Assembly (NCBI RefSeq): GCF_051622035.1
Contig: NC_135360.1
Span: forward strand, 4,278,001 to 4,342,000
Source: Arctopsyche grandis
Lineage: Eukaryota > Arthropoda > Insecta > Trichoptera > Hydropsychidae
Direction of reading: 5' to 3'
Length of the DNA: 64,000 nucleotides
Under the pieces are notes generated by a model, which had not been told where the DNA came from, searched no databases, and saw only the letters and a program-made list of their open reading frames with translations. This document shows, piece by piece, positions 46,502 through 56,515 of this stretch. How positions within the stretch are numbered: position 1 is the first letter of the stretch; each line of letters opens with the position of its first letter. Both the position numbers and the translations under genes were made by a program.

Positions 46502-49500
46502 CCCTTCGCCGTGAGGTACTAATAGTCTTCATGGCGAGTATGATAGATTGTCACTTTAACATTATCACACAAGAGCATGTTGAACTCTTTCAATCTCAAT
46601 GCCAACAGATCAGCCTTATATTTTGACAGACCTAAGTCCCTTATTAAATCGTTCAGTCGGTTTTATTTCCTTCGTGTTGAATTACGTCTGCTCTGAAATC
46701 GAGGCTAGACCAATCGTTGCTTTCAAATTCCGGAGACGGTGACGTAATTGGTGGTTTTGGAATCGGAAATCCTTCGCCGTGAGGTACTAATAGTCTTCAT
46801 GGTGAGTATGATAGATTGTCACTTTAACATTATCACACAAGAGCATGTTGAACTCTTTCAATCTCAATGCCAACAGATCAGCCTTATATTTTGACAGACC
46901 TAAGTCCCTTATTAAATCGTTCAGTCGGTTTTATTTCCTTCGTGTTGAATTACGTCTGCTCTGAAATCGAGGCTAGACCAATCGTTGCTTTCAAATTCCG
47001 GAGACGGTGACGTAATTGGTGGTTTTGGAATCGGAAATCCTTCGCCGTGAGGTACTAATAGTCATCATGGTGAGTATGATAGATTGTCACTTTAACATTA
47101 TCACACAAGAGCATGTTGAACTCTTTCAATCTCAATGCCAACAGATCAGCCTTATATTTTGACAGACCTAAGTCCCTTATTAAATCGTTCAGTCGGTTTT
47201 ATTTCCTTCGTGTTGAATTACGTCTTCTCTGAAATCGAGGCTAGACCAATCGTTGCTTTCAAATTCCGGAGACGGTGACGTAATTGGTGGTTTTGGAATC
47301 GGAAATCCTTCGCCGTGAGGTACTAATAGTCTTCATGGTGAGTATGATAGATTGTCACTTTAACATTATCACACAAGAGCATGTTGAACTCTTTCAATCT
47401 CAATGCCAACAGATCAGCCTTATATTTTGACAGACCTAAGTCCCTTATTAAATCGTTCAGTCGGTTTTATTTCCTTCGTGTTGAATTACGTCTGCTCTGA
47501 AATCGAGGCTAGACCAATCGTTGCTTTCAAATTCCGGAGACGGTGACGTAATTGGTGGTTTTGGAATCGGAAATCCTTCGCCGTGAGGTACTAATAGTCT
47601 TCATGGTGAGTATGATAGATTGTCACTTTAACATTATCACACAAGAGCATGTTGAACTCTTTCAATCTCAATGCCAACAGATCAGCCTTATATTTTGACA
47701 GACCTAAGTCCCTTATTAAATCGTTCAGTCGGTTTTATTTCCTTCGTGTTGAATTACGTCTGCTCTGAAATCGAGGCTCGACCAATCGTTGCTTTCAAAT
47801 TCCGGAGACGGTGACGTAATTGGTGGTTTTGGAATCGGAAATCCTTCGCCGTGAGGTACTAATAGTCTTCATGGTGAGTATGATAGATTGTCACTTTAAC
47901 ATTATCACACAAGAGCATGTTGAACTCTTTCAATCTCAATGCCAACAGATCAGCCTTATATTTTGACAGACCTAAGTCCCTTATTAAATCGTTCAGTCGG
48001 TTTTATTTCCTTCGTGTTGAATTACGTCTGCTCTGAAATCGAGGCTAGACCAATCGTTGCTTTCAAATTCCGGAGACGGTGACGTAATTGGTGGTTTTGG
48101 AATCGGAAATCCTTCGCCGTGAGGTACTAATAGTCATCATGGTGAGTATGATAGATTGTCACTTTAACATTATCACACAAGAGCATGTTGAACTCTTTCA
48201 ATCTCAATGCCAACAGATCAGCCTTATATTTTGACAGACCTAAGTCCCTTATTAAATCGTTCAGTCGGTTTTATTTCCTTCGTGTTGAATTACGTCTTCT
48301 CTGAAATCGAGGCTAGACCAATCGTTGCTTTCAAATTCCGGAGACGGTGACGTAATTGGTGGTTTTGGAATCGGAAATCCTTCGCCGTGAGGTACTAATA
48401 GTCATCATGGTGAGTATGATAGATTGTCACTTTAACATTATCACACAAGAGCATGTTGAACTCTTTCAATCTCAATGCCAACAGATCAGCCTTATATTTT
48501 GACAGACCTAAGTCCCTTATTAAATCGTTCAGTCGGTTTTATTTCCTTCGTGTTGAATTACGTCTTCTCTGAAATCGAGGCTAGACCAATCGTTGCTTTC
48601 AAATTCCGGAGACGGTGACGTAATTGGTGGTTTTGGAATCGGAAATCCTTCGCCGTGAGGTACTAATAGTCTTCATGGTGAGTATGATAGATTGTCACTT
48701 TAACATTATCACACAAGAGCATGTTGAACTCTTTCAATCTCAATGCCAACAGATCAGCCTTATATTTTGACAGACCTAAGTCCCTTATTAAATCGTTCAG
48801 TCGGTTTTATTTCCTTCGTGTTGAATTACGTCTGCTCTGAAATCGAGGCTAGACCAATCGTTGCTTTCAAATTCCGGAGACGGTGACGTAATTGGTGGTT
48901 TTGGAATCGGAAATCCTTCGCCGTGAGGTACTAATAGTCATCATGGTGAGTATGATAGATTGTCACTTTAACATTATCACACAAGAGCATGTTGAACTCT
49001 TTCAATCTCAATGCCAACAGATCAGCCTTATATTTTGACAGACCTAAGTCCCTTATTAAATCGTTCAGTCGGTTTTATTTCCTTCGTGTTGAATTACGTC
49101 TTCTCTGAAATCGAGGCTAGACCAATCGTTGCTTTCAAATTCCGGAGACGGTGACGTAATTGGTGGTTTTGGAATCGGAAATCCTTCGCCGTGAGGTACT
49201 AATAGTCTTCATGGTGAGTATGATAGATTGTCACTTTAACATTATCACACAAGAGCATGTTGAACTCTTTCAATCTCAATGCCAACAGATCAGCCTTATA
49301 TTTTGACAGACCTAAGTCCCTTATTAAATCGTTCAGTCGGTTTTATTTCCTTCGTGTTGAATTACGTCTTCTCTGAAATCGAGGCTAGACCAATCGTTGC
49401 TTTCAAATTCCGGAGACGGTGACGTAATTGGTGGTTTTGGAATCGGAAATCCTTCGCCGTGAGGTACTAATAGTCTTCATGGTGAGTATGATAGATTGTC

Positions 49501-49986
49501 ACTTTAACATTATCACACAAGAGCATGTTGAACTCTTTCAATCTCAATGCCAACAGATCAGCCTTATATTTTGACAGACCTAAGTCCCTTATTAAATCGT
49601 TCAGTCGGTTTTATTTCCTTCGTGTTGAATTACGTCTTCTCTGAAATCGAGGCTAGACCAATCGTTGCTTTCAAATTCCGGAGACGGTGACGTAATTGGT
49701 GGTTTTGGAATCGGAAATCCTTCGCCGTGAGGTACTAATAGTCTTCATGGTGAGTATGATAGATTGTCACTTTAACATTATCACACAAGAGCATGTTGAA
49801 CTCTTTCAATCTCAATGCCAACAGATCAGCCTTATATTTTGACAGACCTAAGTCCCTTATTAAATCGTTCAGTCGGTTTTATTTCCTTCGTGTTGAATTA
49901 CGTCTGCTCTGAAATCGAGGCTCGACCAATCGTTGCTTTCAAATTCCGGAGACGGTGACGTAATCGGTGGTTTTGGAATCGGAAGT
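46502..49986 (-). repeat. tandem array: 13 units of 268 bp derived from coding sequence
   Basis: The word CCTTCGCCGTGAGGTACT recurs at 46502, 46771, 47039, 47307, 47575, 47843, 48111, 48379, 48647, 48915, 49183, 49451, 49719 and 49987, i.e. steps of 268 bp (269 for the first). Units differ by only a few bases each. Each unit spans the VPHGEG to HTHHEDY segment of the family described at 45975-50358. 268 is not a multiple of three and each unit has stops, so the array is not a repeat protein. The unit junction 'gactattAGTACCTC' against the parental 'cgtccAGTACCTC' shows where the unit closed on itself. Confidence 0.95.
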
Positions 49987-50463
49987 CCTTCGCCGTGAGG
50001 TACTGGACGAATGGCAGATGGTATATTCGGATAAGTAAAATTACTTTGTCTTTCGAGAAGCACCTGTTACTTTTGGAGACACCATGCAAAAATAGCAATC
50101 AGTTGTATGATTTGTTGGTTCTCTCCACACCGTGGGTACAGCAAACGGCATTGATGGCATCTTGCGGTCGAACCATTAGGAAAGACGCGATTATACGTGT
50201 AGAGCCCAACTTTTGTCCTGATCTCCAATAGAACAACCAAAATAAAGATTGTAGGCTTTCGAAGTCATAGCCGAAATATTACGCCTCTGCGACTTAAAAT
50301 TTACTCTCCCACAAATGTAACAAAAGCAATTTGTTCTACTTAAGCAGGGACGAGACATTGGTTTTTCTATATTTACGACCACAATATTATTTTAAATCAC
50401 CAAGTTACACAAGTTTTATCATATATAAGGTTGGATTTAAACGCGAGTAGTTCTAAACAAATA

Positions 50464-51928
50464 TCACATTTGAATAGTTTTATCTCTAGAGTGGATTTTC
50501 TTGTGTTTCGTTAGGCTATATTTGACAGTGAATGATTTTGAACAAATATCACATGTGAAAGGTTTATCTCCAGAGTGGCTTTTAATATGTCGCCTAAGGT
50601 TATCTTTTCTAGTAAATGAAATTAAACAAACACTACATTTTGCCATTGTCCCAGTATGAGTAGACATATGTTCACTGAGTTCCCATTTTCTGATGTATGA
50701 TTTTGAACAAATATCACATTTGTGCGGATATATCTCAGTATGAACATACATGTGCGTTGTGAGATGACGTTTTACATTAAATGATTTTAAACAAATGTCA
50801 CATTTGTGTGGCTTTAAGCCAATATGAATACTCATGTGTGTACTAAGTTGAGATTTTATCAAAAAACATTTTAAACAAATATCACATTTGAACGGTTTTT
50901 CTCCAGAGTGGCTTTGCATATGCTTCTTAAAGCCTGATTTTAGGACAAATGATTTTAAGCAAATGTCACACTTGTGTGCCCTTATCCCAAGATGATGTTT
51001 CATGTGCGTCGAGAGGGCATAACTGCGTACAAATGATCTTGAACATATATCACATTTGTACGGTTTTACCCCAGTATGAACACTCATGTGTGTAGAGAGT
51101 CCTTGTTTTTTGATAAATGTCTTTGAACAAAAGTCACACACAAGCACCTTTTTTCGAGTGTCAGATGTTTTATGTGTCATAAGATTGTGTTTACGAGCAG
51201 ACATTTTGTCTTGAAAATTCATTTTATGGTCCAATTCAGAATGTGTAGGGGTCATCTCATATAAATCATTTCGTAATGGTACTTCTTCCGCTGGAATACA
51301 AATAGTATCATTTATTTCTACCACGTTATCGTCCGGAATAATGTTTCCTCCATGTGTCTACGAAACAAAGCAAACGTTGTAAAATTTGATACATGTCACA
51401 TTTTTATAGTGCGATTCGATATCATTTTACAGGTGCATTTATATTTTCGATTAGATGAATTTTTTGCTTGGAATTGTTCTAATGTACTCAAAATCCATTC
51501 ACTTACCTCGCCATCGTCTGGCCAATTGGAAGTGTTTGGTGGAAAATCAGCTCCAGACTCTTTTTTCCATATTAAATCTTCCAGCAAAACTTCCTCTACC
51601 TTGATATCCAAGTAATCGTTTGATCTCATCCTCGATGTTTTGTCACTCTGAAGACAAGCGTTTCGAAAGCTATCGAGCAACTCCAGATTGTTGACACACG
51701 AAAAGCAGATCATATCCGGCAGACGGTCATCTTTCCAAACCTGCAGATGAAAAATGAATTGAAGATTACGAGAACTAACGAATTAGCAATAGCAATGGTT
51801 TAAGTGTAAATAACCCGCAGCTGACAGCAGGTCCAAATGCGTTGCACCAAACGTTGTGGATGAGGATCGTCGTGGATGGACACGAAATCTTCTGATGAAC
51901 CAGAGCAGAGGCAAAGTCTGCACTCCAT
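50464..51928 (-). CDS. ZAD C2H2 zinc-finger protein B, 3 exons, 412-413 aa
   Basis: Exons 51928-51815, 51740-51507 and 51357-50464, all phase 0. ZAD: MECRLCLCSGSSEDF, RIWTCCQLR, then PDMICFSCVNNLELLDSF (exon 2). Exon 3 opens with an acidic linker (THGGNIIPDDNVVEI) and contains eight C2H2 fingers joined by TGEKP-like linkers, starting CDFCSKTFIKKQGLSTHMSV and ending CDICSKSFTVKYSLTKHKKI. All eight keep both cysteines and both histidines, although the seventh is CSVC. It ends KTIQM-stop, as gene A does. No internal stop, so it is likely active as a sequence-specific DNA-binding regulator. It forms an inverted duplication with pseudogene C. Confidence 0.88.
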
Positions 51929-52513
51929 CACTACTTGGATGGGAGAATCACCGTAGAAGTCTGGAGAGAGGAGAATGGATTCCTAGATATGGATATAGTC
52001 CCTCCTTGATGATGTTCGATGCATCTATCAAAAATGCTTTCTAAAGTCTTCATTTGACAGACGACAGTGGTCACTCGGCCTTTGGGAAGTGTGTGATGTG
52101 TATGCGTATTTTCGAATCAAAAGTTTAGGGTAGCCAAAATAATATTGGCAATGTTAGTTCTCAATCACAGGTTTATTCTATAATTTAGATTTTTAAAAAC
52201 GTACATGAATAAAAATTGAAAATTGTAATTCTTTTTATTAGCATTCTTTATGATTTGACCTGCATATATTTGCATATCTGTATTACTCACGCGATATACT
52301 CGTTCGAAATTCGATGATTAACCAGCTGCTGATCGCATCTAGTAAAATGAATAAAGAATATGAACAGCATATAGAAAAAGTTTCCGTGGCTGGCCTAGTT
52401 GATGAAAGAAGCAAACGTAGAAACGTTGAACGCCAAATGTCAAATTATAAATGGGAGTACATGCTGCCAACTCAAATCGGTAAAATCTAAAAGAGCGTTA
52501 TATCGATAAATTG
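50830..52513 (-). repeat. left arm of a large inverted duplication (gene B arm)
   Basis: From the middle of gene B's finger exon to TATCGATAAATT near 52513, the sequence is the reverse complement of 54249-55965 at high identity. This covers coding exons, introns and about 580 bp upstream of the start codons ('ggctaccctaaactt', 'cacactccccaaaggccgag'). Confidence 0.85.
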
Positions 52514-52735
52514 GTTCGGTGATTATTGGTCACCAAGCGCTCGCCCAAAAGTCATTAAAATCTCTATAACGGAACATCTGGCAGCCGAAAAGTCCATCAT
52601 ACTAACGATAAGTATCATACTAACGAGAACTCTAGTGCCAAATATTCCGTATTAGCGATTTTCATGGCAAAAATTGTCTTTTCGGTGATCAATCGCAATC
52701 TGACTAATAATCCGATTACCCGATAAATTATCATA
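52512..52735. mobile_element. MITE-like element, paralogue of 41401-41620
   Basis: Shares GGTTCGGTGATTA, 'ctctataacggaacatctggcagccg' and 'cgattttcatgg' with the copy at 41401. It begins exactly at the inner edge of the inverted duplication. Confidence 0.7.
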
Positions 52736-52859
52736 AAGTTGTGAATTTGCCCTTGTAGGAATATAGTACAACTTGTGCTATTACGAATCGAAATCAGTAA
52801 TCTCATCATTAGAGGTAGGATAGTCACAGTGCTATCCATTGTTCGGCAAACCTGTAACA

Positions 52860-53470
52860 ATGCATTTACAACCTTTGAACAATACACGGCCCCCTCAGGC
52901 TCCGGTGACTACTCATCATCGATCCTGTACAAAACACGCATAACTCAAGGGCAACGACCCTTCGACCATTCCAAAAGAAAGATTTCATCGTTCGATCGTA
53001 AAACAAACGATACCCCACAGTGATGTCATCAGGATACCGAACAAACGTGTCGTAAAAAGACATTTAATCGTGGCAAACGAACGACATCCCGACGCCGACC
53101 CCACAGCTATAATGCACGCGCCTTGTAAATAAGTCAATGCATGTACCGAAAACACGCGCCCCATAAAACACACGTGTACCGAATGCACGCGCATCGAAAA
53201 TAGGTCAACGCGCATTTCTAACACACGTGTCCTGGAAACGAAGACAAAAGATATGCGTGCGGCACGCTCGCATATAAAGCTATACAGCAGCCGCAAACAA
53301 CAGAGTGAACCTCTGAAGTTCAACCAGATCACTTCTCCGAAGCTCCAACCTCTTCGTATTATTTAATTATTACAAGTACCATTGTAATAATTGAACGAAA
53401 ATAAACGATCCTCTTCCAAACTCAACTGAATTTCCATAGCCCGGGAAACAGTCGAAACCTGTCACCCGTC
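52860..53470 (+). mobile_element. solo-LTR-like sequence
   Basis: GC-rich U3-like part with ACACGTGT and CACGCGC words, a CATATAAAGC box at 53271, a leader 'gtgaacctctgaagttcaacc' shared with 16.05 kb, and AATAAACGATCC at 53400. It sits in the spacer between genes B and C. Ends not determined. Confidence 0.45.
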
Positions 53471-53577
53471 CTATACCCTATAATTTTATTATTTTTAATA
53501 TTTTTTTCGGAGATATAGAAACATATATAGGAAATATTTTTAAAGCAACGCCTTTTTCTCCTTCAAAAATATGGCTA

Positions 53578-53945
53578 TGGGGGATGAACGAATGAGACGA
53601 CTGGCATGTTAATGCACGTGTTTATTATATGACAGCTAAAGGCAGAGTGAGTAGCGCTCTCCGAACCCAGCCGAGTTGGTCCCCACTCGCAGGAAGGTGA
53701 CCAAACTCGACCATGTCGTAAAGTGAGCCGCCACATGGCAAATAATAAAATTAAACGGCTAATTCAAAATGTTATGATAATGTGGCGGCTCGCTTATACG
53801 ACATGGTCGAGTTTGGTTGCCTTCCTGCGAGTGGGAACCAACTCGGCTGGGTTCGGAGAGCTACTACTCACTCTGTCTTCAGCTGTCATATAATAAACAC
53901 GTGCATTAACATGCCAGTCGTCTCATTCGTTCATCCTCCATAATA
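53578..53945. mobile_element. fold-back element with 165-bp arms
   Basis: Left arm starts GGGGATGAACGAATGAGACG (53580) and runs to 'gagccgccacat' (53737). Right arm starts ATGTGGCGGCTCGC (53781) and ends CGTCTCATTCGTTCATCC (53939). Loop about 45 bp. Arms differ at only a few positions, so insertion or homogenisation was recent. No coding capacity. Confidence 0.88.
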
Positions 53946-53951
53946 ATTTAT

Positions 53952-54258
53952 CGGGTTCGGTGATTACTAGTCAAATGTTAACCGGTCACAGGACAACCGG
54001 TCGCTCTAGATCGGTCACACGTGATCACCCGTCAAACTAAAACTGGTCACGAGAAAACTGGCCACACCCTAAAACTGGTCACGAGAAAACTGGTCACTTC
54101 CTAAAATCGATCAACCAGTTTTCTCGTGACCGTTTTAGGGTGTGACCAGTTTTCTCGTGACCAGTTTTAGTGTGACGGTGATCACGTGTGACCGATCTAG
54201 AGCGACCGGTTGTCCAGTGACTGGTTCACATATGACTTGTAGTCCGTTTACCAATTTA
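53952..54258. mobile_element. palindromic element rich in TGACC/GGTCAC words
   Basis: Left arm begins GGTTCGGTGATTACTAGTCA and contains AACTGGTCACGAGAAAACTGG repeats. The right arm mirrors it (CCAGTTTTCTCGTGACC, 'gatcacgtgtgaccgatctagagcgaccggttgtcc'). Within each arm the unit AAAACTGGTCACGAG is itself repeated. It directly abuts the previous fold-back element. The left end groups it with the elements at 41401 and 52512. Confidence 0.85.
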
Positions 54259-55965
54259 TCGATATAGCACTCTTTTGATTTGACCGATTTCAGTTGGCAG
54301 CACGTACTCATAAACCTATTTATAATTTGACATTTGGCGTTTGACGTTTGACGTTTCTACGTTTCTAGGTTTGCTTCTTTCATCAACTAGGCCAACCACC
54401 GAAACTTTTTCTATATGCTGTTATGCATATTCTTTGTTCATTTTTCTATATGTAATGTTAAACATCAAATTTCGAATGAGTATAGCGCGTGAGTAATACC
54501 GTATACAAATATATGCAGGTCAAATCATTAAGAATGCTAAGATGAATTAATATTTTCATTTTTTTTTTAACAATCGAAATTATACAATAAACTTTTATAA
54601 AACCTGTGATTGAGAACTTACGTTGCCTATATTATTTTGGCTACCCTAAACTTATGATTCTAAAATACGCATACACATCACACTCCCCAAAGGCCGAGTG
54701 GCCGCTGTCGTCTGTCAAATGAAGACTTTAGAAAGCATTTTTGATAGATGCATCGAACATCATCAAGGAGGGACTATATCCATATCTAGGAATCCATTCT
54801 CCACTCTCCCGACTTCTACGGTGATTCTCCCATCCGAGTAGCGATGGAGTGCAGACTTTGCCTCTGCTCTGGTTCATCAGAAGATTTCGTGTCCATCCAC
54901 GACGATCCTCATCCACAACGTTTGGTGCAACGCATTTGGACCTGCTGTCAGCTGCGGGCTATTTACACTTAAACCATTGCTATTGCTAATTCGTTAGTTC
55001 TCGTAATCTTCAATTCATTTTTCATCTGCAGGTTTGGAAACATGATCGTCTGCCGGATATGATCTGCCTTTCGTGTGTCAACAATCTGGAGTTGCTCGAT
55101 AGCTTTCGAAACGCTTGTCTTCAGAGTGACAAAACATCGAGGATGAGATCAGACGATTACTTGGATATCAAGGTAGAGGAAGTTTTGCTGGAAGATTTAA
55201 TATGGGAAAAAGAGTCTGGAGCTGATTTTCCACCAAACATTTCCAATTGGCCAGACGATGGCGAGGTAAGTGAATGGAATTTGAGTACATTAGAACAATT
55301 CCAAGCAAAAAATTCATCTAATCGAAAATATAAATGCACCTGTAAAATGATATCGAATCGCACTACAAAAATGTTACAAATTTTACAACGTTTGCTTTGT
55401 TTCGTAGACACATGGAGGAAACATTATTCCGGACGATAACGTGGTAGAAATAAATTATACTATTGGCATTCCAGCGGAAGAAGTACCATTACGAAATGAT
55501 TTATATGACCCCTACACATTCTGAATTGGACCATAAAATGAATTTTCAAGACAAAATGTGTGCTCGTAAACACAATCTTATGACACAGAAAACATCTGAC
55601 ACTCGAAAAAAGGTGCTTGTGTGTGACTTTTGTTCAAAGACATTTATCAAAAAACAAGGACTCTCTACACACATGAGTGTTCATACTGGGGTAAAACCGT
55701 ACAAATGTGATATATGTTCAAGATCGTTTGTACGCAGTTATGCCCTCTCGACGCACATGAAATATCATCTTGGGATAAGGGCACACAAGTGTGACATTTG
55801 CTTAAAATCATTTGTCCTAAAATCGGGCTTTAAGAAGCATATGCAAAGCCACTCTGGAGAAAAACCGTTCAAATGTGATATTTGTTTAAAATGTTTTTTG
55901 ATAAAATCTCAACTTAGTACACATATGAGTACTCATCTTGGCGTAAGGCCATACAAATGTGATAT
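54249..55965 (+). repeat. right arm of the large inverted duplication (gene C arm)
   Basis: Mirror of 50830-52513. The duplicate identity ends at 55965, where the Gypsy LTR begins. Confidence 0.85.
54844..55965 (+). pseudogene. ZAD zinc-finger pseudogene C
   Basis: Exons 54844-54957, 55032-55265 and 55408 onward match gene B almost base for base. Three defects are visible. The first intron has GC rather than GT at the donor (54958-54959, tolerated in some genes). A 4-bp deletion near 55508 in exon 3 shifts the frame and brings a TGA at 55522-55524. A Gypsy LTR starts at 55966 inside the fifth finger, removing the rest of the array. The downstream frame (55463-55993) still encodes four intact fingers and part of a fifth. 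The 5' part could still make a ZAD-only product of about 150 aa. Confidence 0.85.
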
Positions 55966-56455
55966 TGTGACGAACGGATTTACGCGCGTCTGATGCAGAG
56001 GGCGTTATACGTCGTTATTCTTCCAAGAGTCGAGTTATGTAGAAACGTGGACTAACCTTGGGATAATTATATATATAGGTATATAGTCGGGGAGGTTCCT
56101 GACTGCAAGTCGTCTGCGTTGATAACAGCTCCCTCGTGCTCGGGAAACTGGCTCTGCGGTCGTCTTCTCGTTGAAGCACCGCTGGTCGGGTCACAGCAGC
56201 GGGAGGGGGTGAGGCAGGAGACAAACTCCGTACTGCCTCGTGTGGACACAAGATGGCGATCTCTGGGCGTCTCTGAAGACGCTCGGCGGAGATGCTGGAG
56301 GTAGGTCTGTCCCGGCTGACGGCTGGATGTAGAGAGAGCGGCTCTCGATACTTCTCGAGAGGGGTATGGTGTTGGCGCGGTAAAGTAACTGGTGCCACCC
56401 TAAAGATTACTACCGCTACCAACTGAAGGGACACTCGGGAGAACGTCGCGTTACA
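55966..56455 (-). repeat. 3' LTR of the Gypsy element
   Basis: 490 bp, bounded by TGTGACGAACGG at the left and GTCGCGTTACA at the right (TG...CA when read on either strand). It shares about 330 bp with the other LTR but differs in the U3 part (about 56325-56440). Confidence 0.85.
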
Positions 56456-56467
56456 TCCTCCCCCTCG
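56456..56467 (-). other. polypurine tract
   Basis: Minus strand GAGGGGGAGGA immediately before the 3' LTR (TGTAACG...), the expected primer site for plus-strand DNA synthesis. Confidence 0.75.
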
Positions 56468-56515
56468 AGTTCAGAGGGCAAACGTCCGGTCTCTGAACTC
56501 GGATAGCGCCGAAGC

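Larger units (their letters stand above)
45975..50358 (-). pseudogene. dead copy of a large uncharacterised arthropod protein family, with internal tandem amplification
   Basis: Reading the minus strand from 50358: MSRPCLSRTNCFCYICGRVN, YLFGC-like NLYFGCSIGDQDKSWALHV, stops at about 50198 and 50185, MPFAVPTVWREPTNHTTDCY with FCM, KTKSNFTYPNIPSAIRPVPH. Then come the 268-bp units encoding PKPPITSPSPEFESNDWSSL and, in another frame, NRLNDLIRDLGLSKYKADLL. Beyond the array: LFIDASKLSLKAVLLHNTN (46497-46435), KETYENMENLLKKINYEKYQW (46315-46255), EWDSRARNLHY and MPPIHIKLGTVKNFVKAM (to about 46010). From memory, this order matches a repetitive family of uncharacterised insect proteins, possibly transposon-linked. 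Multiple stops, a frameshift in every unit and a 90-bp insertion show it is not translated as one protein. Confidence 0.7.

Noticed and set aside
46502..49986. CRISPR-like or repeat-protein interpretation of the array
   Set aside because: Units are 268 bp with no variable spacers, in a eukaryotic context. The period is not divisible by three and every unit carries stops.
49869..50098. Short ORFs 50063-49869 and 50098-49898 taken as separate genes
   Set aside because: They are two frames of the same pseudogene segment next to the tandem array.
51856..52044. 62-codon ORFs at 51856-52044 and 54916-54728
   Set aside because: They are the antisense of the first exons and 5' flank of zinc-finger genes B and C, identical because of the inverted duplication.
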